A stretch of DNA of 64,000 nucleotides from NCBI GenBank assembly GCA_035495555.1, contig DATJFQ010000022.1:1-64000 (forward strand), in the 5' to 3' direction. Below the pieces are notes generated by a model that had not been told where the DNA came from, did not search any database, and was given only the letters and a program-made list of their open reading frames with translations. Numbering within the stretch: position 1 is the stretch's first letter; each line of letters opens with the position of its first letter. The stretch is from DATJFQ01 sp035495555 (GTDB lineage Bacteria > Acidobacteriota > Vicinamibacteria > Vicinamibacterales > 2-12-FULL-66-21). Below are positions 7,609 to 17,176 of this stretch, in pieces. The translations under genes were made by a program, and so were the position numbers.

Positions 7609-9927
7609 ATGAAGCCGTTGATCCGTACCGCCGCCGTCGCTGCCGTGATGGTGTCGTTTGTCGCTGCGTATCCGCGCGCCGTTGCCCGGCCGTCAGACCC
7701 CGCGCGCCATGAGCCAACGTTCGAACAGTTCACGACGCCGGCGTACCCCGTAGAACTCGCCGCCGCAAAGAAGGCCGACCGCATCGCGTGGATCGCCAAC
7801 GACAAGGGGCGGCGCAACGTCTACACCGCCGCGGCTCCGCTCTTCCGTCCCGTTCGTCTCACGAGCTTCATGGACGACGACGGGGTCGACACGTCCCAGA
7901 TCTCGATATCAGACGACGGCGCCGTCGTGACGTTTACGCGCGGCCACACGCCGAACCGCGAAGGGTGGATCGCGGATCCGGCTGCGCTGACACAGGGCGT
8001 CGAGCGCGCGATCTGGGCCGTTCACACCGCCGGCGGCGCGCCGGCGTGGCGCCTCGCCGAAGGCAGCAACGGCGCGCTGTCGCCCGACGGGCGCTGGATG
8101 GCGTTCTCGAAAGACGGTGAGATTTACCGGGTGCCGGTCGCGCCGGGGCCGCGGACGACCGACATCGACAAAGGACTGAAACCGTTCGTCAAAATCTGGG
8201 GGACGAACGGGAACCCCGTGTGGTCGCCCGACGGGCACAAGATGGCCTTTGTGAGCAGCCGGACGGACCACAGCTTCATCGCCGTCTACGACATGCTGTC
8301 GAAGAAGGTGATGTATCTGTCGCCAGGCGTCGATTGGGATCTCAGCCCCACGTGGTCTCCAGACAGCCGGAGAATCGCGTTCGTCCGGCGTCCCGGCACG
8401 CCCTTCGCCCAGCAGTCTCAGCCCGGAACCGGAGGCCTGGGCAATCCGCCAGGGCCGGCCTTCAATCCGCTGAATCCGAACGGCGGCCGCGGTGGGTTTG
8501 GCGGGCGTGGCGGGTTCGGCGGCGGCCGCGGGCAAGGGGTTCAGGGCCGCGGCGAAGGCGGAGAGCGCGGAGGGCCGCCGCCGCGTCCGGGACTCACGAC
8601 CGCTGCTTTTGCCGGCGGTTACACGGTCGGTCTCTGGGTGGCCGATGTGTCAGCGGGACAGGGGCGCGAGTTCTGGCACAACGCCAAGGACGACAAGGTG
8701 TTCGCGAACATTCCGTCCATTCAGTGGGCGGGCGACCGCGTAATCTTCCAGATCGAGCCAGAGGAGTGGACGCGCATCTACTCGGTGGCGGTCGACGGCG
8801 GCGGTACGACCGAGCCCGTCTCGCTGACGCCGCAGGACGGGCACATTGAAACGAGTTCGCTCTCGCCGGACGGAAAATATCTGTACTACGGCACCAACGC
8901 GACGGACATCGAGCGGCGGCACATCTGGCGGGTCGCGACATCCGGCGGCGCTCCCGAGCGCGTCACGTTGGGCGAGGCGATCGAGCACGACCCGGTGATC
9001 GCCGGCGGCCGCACGCTCGCGGTGCTCAGCGCCGACTGGAATCGGCCGCAGTCAGTCGGCGTGTATGACATCTCCGCCGGGACGTCGCCGGGCGCCGGCA
9101 GGGAAAACACGATTTTCCCCGTTCTGACGAAGGACTTCCCCGCCGACGCGCACGTGAAACCTGAGCTGATCATGACGAAGGCGGCCGACGGGCTCGACAT
9201 TCACAACCAGCTGTTCCTGCCGAAAGACATCGCGCCTGGCGAGAAACGGCCCGCGATCATCTTCGTGCACGGCGGGCCGATCCGTCAGATGCTGCTCGGC
9301 TATCACTACATGGAGGTGTACCACACGTTCTATGCGGTCAACGAGTGGCTCGCGAGTCAGGGCTATGTCGTGCTGTCGGTGAACTATCGCGGCGGCATCG
9401 GATACGGGAAGTCGTTCCGCATGGCGCCCAATACGAACGCGCGCGGCAACTCCGAGTATCAGGATGTTGTCGCCGGAGCGAAATACCTGCAGTCACGGCC
9501 CGACGTGGATCCGAAGCGCGTCGGGATCTGGGGCCTCTCGTACGGCGGGCTGCTCACGTCGGAGGCGCTCGCGCGCAATTCCGACATCTTCGTCGCGGGC
9601 GTGGACCTCGCCGGCGTGCATCTCTACGGCAACAACCTGGATCCCGACAACCTCGCGTACAAGTCGTCCGCGATCTCCGCGATCGACGGCTGGAAGTCGC
9701 CCGTGCTGCTGATCCAGGGCGACGACGACCGCAACGTGAATTTCGCGCAGAGCGTCGGGTTGGTCGAGTTGCTCCGTGCGCACGACGTCCCGTTCGAGCT
9801 GATGGTCCTCCCCGACGATGTCCACGAGACGCTGCTCTACAAACGGTGGATCGCAATTTTCGACCGTATGGAAGATTTCCTGAAGCGCAACCTGGCGAAA
9901 GAAGGATCGACCGCCACGCAGAGGTGA
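7609..9927 (+). CDS. Exported S9 prolyl-oligopeptidase-family peptidase
   Basis: A 772-residue protein with a signal peptide (about 1-27). A PD40/WD40-like propeller region spans about 50-500 (blocks such as GALSPDGRWMAFS and GNPVWSPDGHKMAF), followed by the alpha/beta-hydrolase domain. The catalytic triad is intact by motif: Ser644 in GLSYGG, Asp707 in QGDDDRNV and His739 in DDVHE. An Arg/Gly-rich insert of about 40 residues interrupts the propeller near residue 290. The family cleaves short peptides or removes dipeptides; specificity cannot be read from sequence. It follows the cyclophilin gene by 2 bases. Confidence 0.9.
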   Translation: MKPLIRTAAVAAVMVSFVAAYPRAVARPSDPARHEPTFEQFTTPAYPVELAAAKKADRIAWIANDKGRRNVYTAAAPLFRPVRLTSFMDDDGVDTSQISISDDGAVVTFTRGHTPNREGWIADPAALTQGVERAIWAVHTAGGAPAWRLAEGSNGALSPDGRWMAFSKDGEIYRVPVAPGPRTTDIDKGLKPFVKIWGTNGNPVWSPDGHKMAFVSSRTDHSFIAVYDMLSKKVMYLSPGVDWDLSPTWSPDSRRIAFVRRPGTPFAQQSQPGTGGLGNPPGPAFNPLNPNGGRGGFGGRGGFGGGRGQGVQGRGEGGERGGPPPRPGLTTAAFAGGYTVGLWVADVSAGQGREFWHNAKDDKVFANIPSIQWAGDRVIFQIEPEEWTRIYSVAVDGGGTTEPVSLTPQDGHIETSSLSPDGKYLYYGTNATDIERRHIWRVATSGGAPERVTLGEAIEHDPVIAGGRTLAVLSADWNRPQSVGVYDISAGTSPGAGRENTIFPVLTKDFPADAHVKPELIMTKAADGLDIHNQLFLPKDIAPGEKRPAIIFVHGGPIRQMLLGYHYMEVYHTFYAVNEWLASQGYVVLSVNYRGGIGYGKSFRMAPNTNARGNSEYQDVVAGAKYLQSRPDVDPKRVGIWGLSYGGLLTSEALARNSDIFVAGVDLAGVHLYGNNLDPDNLAYKSSAISAIDGWKSPVLLIQGDDDRNVNFAQSVGLVELLRAHDVPFELMVLPDDVHETLLYKRWIAIFDRMEDFLKRNLAKEGSTATQR

Positions 9928-10017
9928 TCGCCACCCTCGGAAGCTGAAACTCATGAGCGGTCCTGTCCGCGAACAGCCCCACCAATGCTCGGTGCGAAGA
10001 AAGGCAGTTGACGTGGA

Positions 10018-10042
10018 GGCGCCTCGCGATTGGCGGGGCGCC
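10018..10042 (+). terminator. Possible hairpin between S9 peptidase and phosphatase-like gene
   Basis: Arms GGCGCCTCGC and GCGGGGCGCC pair over 10 bp with one G-U pair around the loop GATTG. No T-run follows. The rest of 9928-10113 shows nothing recognisable. Confidence 0.3.
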
Positions 10043-10113
10043 CCGTTCGCGGCCACCCGCAAGCGCATTCCAGTTTCCGCTCGTGCGATCGACAGGCAAC
10101 AATCGGTTTTCGA

Positions 10114-12273
10114 ATGAGTTCCAGACACCGGAAAGCCGACCACGCACCCGTCACGCCGCCGAAACGGTTTTCAATCAAGGCGCTCCTGATCGTCGCCGGC
10201 GCGATCGAGGTGTCGGTGATGCTGGCGATCTGGCTGCTTCGGCCGCACGCGTTTGCGATCGTGCCATCGGCCGACCGGAACGTCCTGCTCGTCACGATCG
10301 ACACGCTGCGCGCGGACGCGCTCGGCTCGTACGGCGGCAGAGCGACCACTCCAAACCTCGATGCGCTGGCACGGCACGGCGCGCGCTTCGACTTCGCGCA
10401 CTCGCACGCCGTCGTCACGCTCGTCTCGCACGCGAGCATCCTCACCGGCCTGTATCCGTACCAGCATGGGATCCGCGACAACATCGGGTATCGGCTGGCG
10501 CCGACCGTCCCGACCGCGGCGACGCTGCTCAAGGCGCGAGGTTTCACGACGGGCGCCTTCGTCGGCGGATTTCCGCTGGATCGGCGGTTCGGCCTCTCGA
10601 ACGGCTTCGACGTCTACGACGACCACCTGAGTGCGCCGGCCGATGAGGACACCGGCGAACGGGAACGCCGCGCAGACGCGGTCGTCAGTTCGGCGCTCGA
10701 CTGGATCTCCTCGCGGCAGGGAAAGTGGTTCGCGTGGGTCCACGTCTACGATCCTCACGCGCCATATCAGCCGCCGGGCGAGTGGGCGGCGAAGTTCGCG
10801 TCGGATCCGTATCTCGGGGAGGTGTCGTGGACCGACTCCGCGCTCGGCTCCCTTTTCGATCGGATTGACGCGTCCCAGCAGCGTCCGACTCTGGTCGTCG
10901 TCACGGGCGACCACGGCGAAAGCCTCGGCGAGCACGGCGAGTTGACGCACAGCATCTTTGCCTATGAGGCGACGCTCCACGTTCCCCTCATCGTGAGCGA
11001 ACTGCCGGGGAACGGAACGCGGTCGAAGAGCCGCGGAGAGGCAATCAGCACGCCGGTTCGTCACGTCGACATCGTTCCGACGATTCTCGATGCGGTCGGG
11101 GCGCCGCCTGACGCGACGCTTCCCGGGACATCGCTTCGTCCCATCATTGCGGACGGACGAGGACAGGAGCGGCCGTCGTATTTCGAAGCGATGAGCGCGG
11201 CGGTTGCGCGCGGCTGGGCGCCGCTCCGCGGCGTGCTCCTCGGGCGCGAAAAGTACATCGACCTGCCGATCGTCGAGCTGTACGACCTCGCGTCGGACCC
11301 GCAGGAGAAGACGAACCTCGCGCCGCGTCAACCCGATCGGACCCGCGTGCTCTTCGCCACGCTTCGGCAATTCAACGTCGCGCCGCCATCCCGTGCGAAC
11401 GCGGAGACGCCCGAGACCATCGAGCGGCTGCGATCGCTCGGCTATATCAGCGGCGGGACGGCCGCGGTGCGGGAAAAGTACACGGACGCAGACGACCCCA
11501 AGAACCTGATCGTGATCGAACAGATGCTCGCGCAGGCCGGAGAGGCGACGCGCGCCGGCAAACGCGACGATGCCGTCGCGCTGTACTCGAGGGTGATCGC
11601 CGAGCGGCCGGACACGGAGGACGCCTACCGGAAGCTCGCGCTGCTCTACTGGCGCGAAGGGCGCGCCAGCGACGCGGTGGCGACGCTCGAAGCCGCACTG
11701 CGCGCGGGCGTCACGCAGAGCGAAGTGCGGATCAAGCTCGCGCAGTATCTTGCGGAATCGGGGCAGCCCGACCGTGCGATCGCGCTGATGGAGCGCGACG
11801 CCGGCGACGACCCGGATGCGCTGGTGGCGCTCGGGAACGCGTATCTCGTGTCTGGGCGCACCGACGACGCGCTCAGGACGTTCAGGCATCTGCTCGCCGT
11901 CGATCCGACGAGCGCGCTTGCCTACCAGAACATCGGGACCGCGCAGCTGCAGTCCCGCGACTTTGCGGGTGCCGAGACCTCGCTTCGCAAGGCCGTGCAG
12001 ATGGACCCGCAGCTCTCCGGCGCATGGACGGCGCTGGGTGTGGCGCTTGCGAGCGTGCGCCGCCGCGCGGATGCCATCGACGCCTGGAAGCGCGCCGTCG
12101 CGCTCGACGGGTCGGACTTCAACGCGCTGTTCAATCTCACCGTCAACCTCGCGCAGGAGGGCCGCGGCGCCGAGGCTCGGGCGTACGGCGAGCGGTTCAT
12201 CCAGACCGCGCCTGCAGACTTGAAGCGCGACGTGGAGGAGATCCGCCGCCTGATCGGACAATCGCGCCACTGA
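10114..12273 (+). CDS. Sulfatase-like membrane enzyme with TPR domain
   Basis: A 719-residue protein. ATG 10114 is chosen because a single transmembrane anchor follows (about residues 19-40). An in-frame ATG at 10030 would add 28 polar residues. The N-terminal two thirds is an alkaline-phosphatase-superfamily domain: metal motif NVLLVTIDTLRADALG, metal residues in TGDHGESLGEHGE, and HVPLI. The C-terminal third (about 470-719) holds TPR repeats. The sulfatase motif C-x-P-x-R reads T-L-V-S-H here, so formylglycine formation is impossible and Thr would be the nucleophile, as in phosphotransferases of the superfamily. The paralogue at 22327 has the same layout. Substrate unknown. Confidence 0.75.
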   Translation: MSSRHRKADHAPVTPPKRFSIKALLIVAGAIEVSVMLAIWLLRPHAFAIVPSADRNVLLVTIDTLRADALGSYGGRATTPNLDALARHGARFDFAHSHAVVTLVSHASILTGLYPYQHGIRDNIGYRLAPTVPTAATLLKARGFTTGAFVGGFPLDRRFGLSNGFDVYDDHLSAPADEDTGERERRADAVVSSALDWISSRQGKWFAWVHVYDPHAPYQPPGEWAAKFASDPYLGEVSWTDSALGSLFDRIDASQQRPTLVVVTGDHGESLGEHGELTHSIFAYEATLHVPLIVSELPGNGTRSKSRGEAISTPVRHVDIVPTILDAVGAPPDATLPGTSLRPIIADGRGQERPSYFEAMSAAVARGWAPLRGVLLGREKYIDLPIVELYDLASDPQEKTNLAPRQPDRTRVLFATLRQFNVAPPSRANAETPETIERLRSLGYISGGTAAVREKYTDADDPKNLIVIEQMLAQAGEATRAGKRDDAVALYSRVIAERPDTEDAYRKLALLYWREGRASDAVATLEAALRAGVTQSEVRIKLAQYLAESGQPDRAIALMERDAGDDPDALVALGNAYLVSGRTDDALRTFRHLLAVDPTSALAYQNIGTAQLQSRDFAGAETSLRKAVQMDPQLSGAWTALGVALASVRRRADAIDAWKRAVALDGSDFNALFNLTVNLAQEGRGAEARAYGERFIQTAPADLKRDVEEIRRLIGQSRH

Positions 12274-12283
12274 GGTTTCGCGC

Positions 12284-12381
12284 CGAGGCGCCCAGCCCCC
12301 AGCACGCCGCGCGGAGCGCGGATACGCAGCACCCGTCCGAGGCGCCCAGCCCCAAGCACCCCGCGCGGAGCGCGGATACGC
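12284..12381. repeat. Tandem pair of the 44-bp dispersed repeat
   Basis: Copies at 12284-12327 and 12338-12381 differ at two positions and are spaced 54 bases apart. Each contains CCGCGCGGAGCGCGG, an inverted repeat. In reverse complement they match the copies at 7-90. They lie just after the sulfatase-like gene. Confidence 0.8.
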
Positions 12382-12437
12382 GCTAAGATTTCCGAACCCG
12401 GCGCCGGCCGGCCGCACGATCGAATCGGAGCGAAAGA

Positions 12438-13736
12438 ATGATGCTGACATCTCGCGCGGTCGCTGCAATCATCGGTGCCCTGCTGTTGGCCGCCAGTCCG
12501 GGAGCCGACGCGCAGGGGCAACCCGGCGGATCGGGTAATCAGCAGCGCCCCACTTTCCGGTCATCCGCCCAGCTCGTCGAAGTCGACGCGATCGTGCTCG
12601 ACAAGAGGGGCAACTTCATCACGGGTTTGAAGCCCGAGGATTTGACCATCACCGAGAACGGTAAGCGGCAGACGATCCAGCAGTTCTATCTCGTCACTTA
12701 CGATCCCGGCCGAGCGGCGGGGCCCGAAGGGGGGACCATCGTCAGCCCCTACGCCGACCAGGCGGACTACCGCGGTCATCGCGTATTCGTGATCCTCTTC
12801 GACGAGGGCTCGCTCAGCACCGACGGCCTGATGCGGATGAAGATGGGCGCGGAGGCATTTATCCACGACCAGATGGGCGCCGAAGACGCCGCGGGCGTCA
12901 TGGTCAACGGGGAACTGTTCAAGGGAAAGCTGACGAACGACAAGGGGCTGCTCCTCTCCGCGATTCGTGCCGCGAGGCCGGCACTCGACACCCGCGACAG
13001 CCTGCTCGCGCCGTTCCGCGAATGGCCGCGCATCAATACGGAAACGGAGGCCCAGCGGATTTCGGAAGGCGCGCGCGAGGAGACGGCCGCGCTCGCCGCG
13101 GCCGCGTGCAGGGAAGATCCGGGGCAATGCCAGGGCGTCGGCGGCCAGGGCGATGTGGAGAACCGCATTCAGCAGAAGGCGCGCCAGTACGTCAGCCAGG
13201 CGCGGCAGTTGACGGAGCAGACGCTGCAAAGCATCCAGCTCGTGTCGCGCAGCCTCGAAGGGATCGCCGGTCGCAAGACGCTGATCCTGCTGACGGAGGG
13301 TTTCTACGTCGAAGACTTCCGAAACATCCTCAGCAAGGTCGCCGCACAGGCGGCGCGCGCGGGCGTGACGATCTACTCGATTGACGGCCGAGGGCGGGTG
13401 AATACCCTCTCGATCAACCCTGACGTCCTCCATCAGTCACGCGCACGCTCGACGGCGTTCGACACCGGAGACGACGGTCCCAATATGCTGACCGCGGGAA
13501 CGGGGGGATTCATGGTCCACGGCATCGACGACATGTCGCTCGGCTTCGGCCGGATCGTCAACGACACGAGCACGTACTACGTGATGGCGTATCAGCCGGC
13601 GAACACGAACTGGGACGGGAAGATTCGCAAGATCGAGGTCCACGCCAACGTGGCCGGCGCGACGGTCCGGGCGCGCAAGAGCTACGCGGCAACGAAACTG
13701 CCGCCGCAGCAGGCGATCTGGAGCGTCTCCAAATAG
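12438..13736 (+). CDS. Exported VWFA-related protein of acidobacterial type
   Basis: A 432-residue protein with a signal peptide (about 1-25). It opens with the segment VEVDAIVLDKRGNFITGLKPEDLTITENGK split over residues 45-75, typical of the acidobacterial VWFA-related family (TIGR03436). A VWFA-like Rossmann domain follows: FVILFDEGSLSTDG, then KTLILLTEGFY around residue 280. The canonical MIDAS D-x-S-x-S is degenerate (DEGS). Members are exported and of unknown function; they often sit beside Oar-like receptors and peptidases, as here with the receptor at 13889. ATG 12438 has GGAG at 12427-12430; an ATG at 12441 is also possible. Confidence 0.8.
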   Translation: MMLTSRAVAAIIGALLLAASPGADAQGQPGGSGNQQRPTFRSSAQLVEVDAIVLDKRGNFITGLKPEDLTITENGKRQTIQQFYLVTYDPGRAAGPEGGTIVSPYADQADYRGHRVFVILFDEGSLSTDGLMRMKMGAEAFIHDQMGAEDAAGVMVNGELFKGKLTNDKGLLLSAIRAARPALDTRDSLLAPFREWPRINTETEAQRISEGAREETAALAAAACREDPGQCQGVGGQGDVENRIQQKARQYVSQARQLTEQTLQSIQLVSRSLEGIAGRKTLILLTEGFYVEDFRNILSKVAAQAARAGVTIYSIDGRGRVNTLSINPDVLHQSRARSTAFDTGDDGPNMLTAGTGGFMVHGIDDMSLGFGRIVNDTSTYYVMAYQPANTNWDGKIRKIEVHANVAGATVRARKSYAATKLPPQQAIWSVSK

Positions 13737-13828
13737 CACACCGGCCCAGAGCGCAACGCTGAGCAGCATCCTCGTGGGAGTCATGCAGGATCTGCATTCA
13801 GCCTCGGCATGAACGTGGGCGTACATGG

Positions 13829-13861
13829 AAAAGGGGCTCGGCCTTCGGCCGAACCCCTTTT
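13829..13861. terminator. Strong bidirectional intrinsic terminator
   Basis: The 15-bp arms AAAAGGGGCTCGGCC and GGCCGAACCCCTTTT pair around the loop TTC with one C-A or G-U position. Both strands end in a T-run. It separates the convergent VWFA gene and Oar-like receptor gene. Confidence 0.85.
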
Positions 13862-13862
13862 C

Positions 13863-13890
13863 GACTTCTGACTTCTGACTTCTGACTTCT
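13863..13890. repeat. Heptamer array, GACTTCT x4
   Basis: Four perfect GACTTCT units run directly into the stop codon of the receptor gene, where ACTTCTAGAAGT (13885-13896) forms a 12-base palindrome centred on the stop. Confidence 0.85.
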
Positions 13891-16800
13891 AGAAGTTCAC
13901 CGCCAGTCCAAGCCTGAACACCCGCGGCGCCACGATCGTCGTCGGCTGCGTGTATCCGATCTTCGTGATGTTCGGGCTGCCGTAAGCCAGCACGGTGTTG
14001 TCATTGAACATGTTAAACCCGTCCAGCATCACCTTCACGCGGTTCTTTCCCCCGCGGAACTCGAAGGCTTTGGCGAGGCTGAGGTCCAGCAGCTTCACCG
14101 GATCGTACCTGACACTATCCGCCGGCTCGAACCGCAGCGTGTTTCGATTCGAGCTGTTGAAGTCGTATCGAATGGTCCCGGACGTGCCACCGTAAACGCT
14201 CCCCGGCCCCGGGATGATCAAAGTACGTGTATCACCCTGGTTCATGTTGAAGTTCGCGGCGGCCGTGATGTTCCACTTGAAGGTGTAGCTCCCCTGCGCC
14301 TTGAATACATAACTCGCGAGCGTGCTGATCCCGTCCGTATAGTCGAGACCAGTGGGGTTGGTCGTGTACACCGTGTGCGGCACAAGCTTCTGCAGCGTGA
14401 GCGCAACCTGCATCTGCCACTGGTTGCTGTAGCGTTTCGTCGCAGTGATGTCGACGCCGTTATATACGGAGTAGTTCGGGTTCGTGACCGCGATGCTGCC
14501 GCCGCTCGGCCGTCTGCAGCCCTGGCACACGGTGTAGTAGGTCGCCGACTTGCCCGAAATCGGATCCGTCCATGTCTGGGGCACGTACAGTGCCGAGAGC
14601 GGCGCGTTGGGTCCGCCCGGCTGATAGCCGATCGGATATGTCGCGGTACCGCGATCGTACTTGCGGTAGATGTAGTCCACGCCTACGGCAAAGTTCGGGA
14701 TCAGTTCATGCTGGATGCCGGTGACCGCCTCACGCGTCCGGCCGAGCTGCGCGCTCGGATCGACGATGTTGCCGGCGGGCGCCAGCACACCGTTGACAAA
14801 CCGCGTGCTCGCCGATGTTCCCTGTCCGATCAACTCGGTCGGCTGAATCACCAGGTCATGATTGGCGTCGTTCCAGCAGCTCGTCGGAGTGCTCTCGCAA
14901 TCCTGCCAGTAGACGACCGTCTGGGTGAACAGCCCGGTCAGTGCGTTGGCGAGCGTGATCTTCGTGTCGTAGTAGTACGATCCGCTGGCGTGGATCTGGG
15001 TCTTGCCGTTGCCAAACAGGTCGTATGTGGCCGAAACACGCGGTGACCAGTTGCTGAACGACTGCAGCTTCTTGCCGCTGACGGGATCCGTTTCGGTCGC
15101 CGATTCGCACTGCGCCGGCAGCGAGATCGGATCGAGCTGGTTCGAGGGCACACAGCCGCCGAGCAGCTTCGACTGCTGCCAGTCATAGCGCACGCCGCCG
15201 TTCAGGCGCAGCCGACCGTGGCTGTAGCTGTCCTGGAGGTATCCGTTGTAGGACCACCAGCTGTTGTTGCGGAGCTGGTCGCGATAGAGGTCCGCCTCGA
15301 GCGGGATCAAGCCTGCCGCCGAACCGGGAGCGACACCCTGGCCGTTGCCGCACAACGCCGGGTCGCCGTCGATGCACTGCACGACCGCCTGTGCGCCGCC
15401 GCTGTAGTGCGAGAAGCTCAGGATGGGATTCTTGCGGTAACCCAGACCGAACTTCAGCGAATGATCGCCGCCGAGCACGTGGGTGAGGAAGTACGTACCG
15501 TCGGTCTTGATGTCCCACGAGTGCCGAACGGTCTGATACGTGGACGACGCGGAGCGGCCGTTGACACCGGTCGTATCGTTCAGCAGCGACTGCGTGTTCC
15601 ACATGCAGCTTGCGTCAGCGCGCGTACCCACCTGGTAGTCCTTGAACGACTCGCCGCCGAGATATCGGCTCTGAAGGCAGTTGCCCTGCGGTGGCACGTC
15701 CTGATAATCGAGGAAGAACCCGCCGCCGACGTAGGTGAACATGTTGTTGAACACCAGTTTGTCGGAGAGGATCAGCGTGTGCAGGAGCTGGTGCGTCGGA
15801 AGCGGCAGCTTCCAGGGCGCGTCGCTGGTCTGCTGATAAGTGGTCTCGGTCGGATGCGTGGAGTCTGCGCCGCGATGGTTGCGGTACTTGTTATCGCTGA
15901 CGAACGAGTACTGGAACCGGTTCTTGGTGTTCAACTGATAGTTGATCTTCCACTGCAGGTCCTTGATGACCGTCTTGTCGTTCGCGAGGCACTTCTGAAC
16001 AGCGCCCAGGTTGTCATACGTGATCGCGGAGCTCAGCGTACCGGCTTTCTGGGCGGCGACCAGATCGCCGCAGAGCGATCCGTTGTTCGGATCGAAGAAG
16101 TTGGTAATGCCGACGTTGATGTCCTGCTTGTCGGCCGCGCCCCAGAACCACAGACGGTTCTTCAGGATTGGGCCGCCGTAGTCGATGTCGTAGACGGAGA
16201 TCCGCTTGATCGGATTGCCTGACAGGAACCCGTTCGCGCCCGCCTTGAACAAGTCCTGGCTGACGTTGTTGCCCTGCATCGAGTCGTTTTCGAACGTCGT
16301 GTGAGCGGACCCTTTGAAGACGTTGCTGCCGCTCTTTGTTACCAGGTTGATCGAGAGGCCGCTCGACTGGACGGAGACGTCGCCGCCGCCGTTGGTCACC
16401 TGGATTTCCTGGAACGCGTCGAAGTTGAAGTACGACGGCGATGAGTTCGACGAGAGGTCGGTGATCGCGCCGCCTTCGAGGTTCCACTGCACGTTGGCGC
16501 CTGTGCCGCGCGATGCCAGAGAGACCTGCTGGCCCGATGACGATCCGCCGACGTTCAGGCCGGCCTGCACGCCGGGCGTCATGTTGATGATCTGCCACGG
16601 GTCACGCGCCGACGGAATGTTCTCCAGCACCTGCGCCGTGAACGTCGCACCGGTGGTGGTCTTCTTCACGTCGACGACCGGCGCCTCCGCCGAAATCGTG
16701 ACTTCTTCCGACAACTGGCCAATTTCCAGTTTCTGATCGACGCCGGCATTGAACCCGGTCGAGATCACCACATTCGGTCGCACGGCCTTCTTGAACCCGG

Positions 16801-17056
16801 CCAGCTCGAAAGCGACGGTGTAAGTGCCGATAGGAACGGTGGTGAACTGATACGTGCCGCTCGTGCTGGTCACCGCGGTCAGAGGCTGCTGAAGGCTTGG
16901 TCCCGTAACCGTAACAGTGACCCCAGGTAACACGCCGCCGGATGGATCCGTGACTTTCCCGAAGATTGATCCTGATGCCTGTGCATGGGCAGGAAGCGCC
17001 CAGACCGCGAGCATGACTGCGCACAGCAGTCCTGCTCGAATACCCCGTGTTCTCAT
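13889..17056 (-). CDS. Oar-like TonB-dependent outer-membrane receptor
   Basis: A 1055-residue protein. The start at 17056 is chosen because a signal peptide (MRTRGIRAGLL to AHAQ) and a very strong GAGGAGGAGGAG Shine-Dalgarno adjoin it; an in-frame start at 17152 would overlap the promoter. Domain order: carboxypeptidase-regulatory domain (about 28-110, GKVTDPSGGVLPGVTV), a plug-like segment with the PSARDPWQIINMTPGV and ITKSG-type motifs typical of Oar proteins, then a long beta-barrel. The last residue is Phe (LGLAVNF), the usual outer-membrane-protein signature. It probably imports an unknown substrate or anchors proteins at the outer membrane. Confidence 0.9.
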   Translation of the reverse strand: MRTRGIRAGLLCAVMLAVWALPAHAQASGSIFGKVTDPSGGVLPGVTVTVTGPSLQQPLTAVTSTSGTYQFTTVPIGTYTVAFELAGFKKAVRPNVVISTGFNAGVDQKLEIGQLSEEVTISAEAPVVDVKKTTTGATFTAQVLENIPSARDPWQIINMTPGVQAGLNVGGSSSGQQVSLASRGTGANVQWNLEGGAITDLSSNSSPSYFNFDAFQEIQVTNGGGDVSVQSSGLSINLVTKSGSNVFKGSAHTTFENDSMQGNNVSQDLFKAGANGFLSGNPIKRISVYDIDYGGPILKNRLWFWGAADKQDINVGITNFFDPNNGSLCGDLVAAQKAGTLSSAITYDNLGAVQKCLANDKTVIKDLQWKINYQLNTKNRFQYSFVSDNKYRNHRGADSTHPTETTYQQTSDAPWKLPLPTHQLLHTLILSDKLVFNNMFTYVGGGFFLDYQDVPPQGNCLQSRYLGGESFKDYQVGTRADASCMWNTQSLLNDTTGVNGRSASSTYQTVRHSWDIKTDGTYFLTHVLGGDHSLKFGLGYRKNPILSFSHYSGGAQAVVQCIDGDPALCGNGQGVAPGSAAGLIPLEADLYRDQLRNNSWWSYNGYLQDSYSHGRLRLNGGVRYDWQQSKLLGGCVPSNQLDPISLPAQCESATETDPVSGKKLQSFSNWSPRVSATYDLFGNGKTQIHASGSYYYDTKITLANALTGLFTQTVVYWQDCESTPTSCWNDANHDLVIQPTELIGQGTSASTRFVNGVLAPAGNIVDPSAQLGRTREAVTGIQHELIPNFAVGVDYIYRKYDRGTATYPIGYQPGGPNAPLSALYVPQTWTDPISGKSATYYTVCQGCRRPSGGSIAVTNPNYSVYNGVDITATKRYSNQWQMQVALTLQKLVPHTVYTTNPTGLDYTDGISTLASYVFKAQGSYTFKWNITAAANFNMNQGDTRTLIIPGPGSVYGGTSGTIRYDFNSSNRNTLRFEPADSVRYDPVKLLDLSLAKAFEFRGGKNRVKVMLDGFNMFNDNTVLAYGSPNITKIGYTQPTTIVAPRVFRLGLAVNF

Positions 17057-17123
17057 CTCTCCTCCTCCTCTACCCCGAGTTGATGAGCGACGACGCGGAT
17101 TGCCGAGCCCGAAAGATGGCGAG

Positions 17124-17152
17124 ATGCTATCGCCGGGTACAATGCAGGTCAA
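17124..17152 (-). promoter_or_regulatory. Sigma-70-type promoter of the receptor gene
   Basis: On the minus strand TTGACC (17147-17152) and TAGCAT (17124-17129) are separated by exactly 17 bases. The expected start near 17117 gives a leader of about 60 bases ending in the strong Shine-Dalgarno before 17056. Confidence 0.65.
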
Positions 17153-17176
17153 GCGCTATCCGAAACGCGCAATTTC

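Noticed and set aside
10114..12273. Classical formylglycine sulfatase
   Set aside because: The C-x-P-x-R motif is absent (T-L-V-S-H), as also at 22327.
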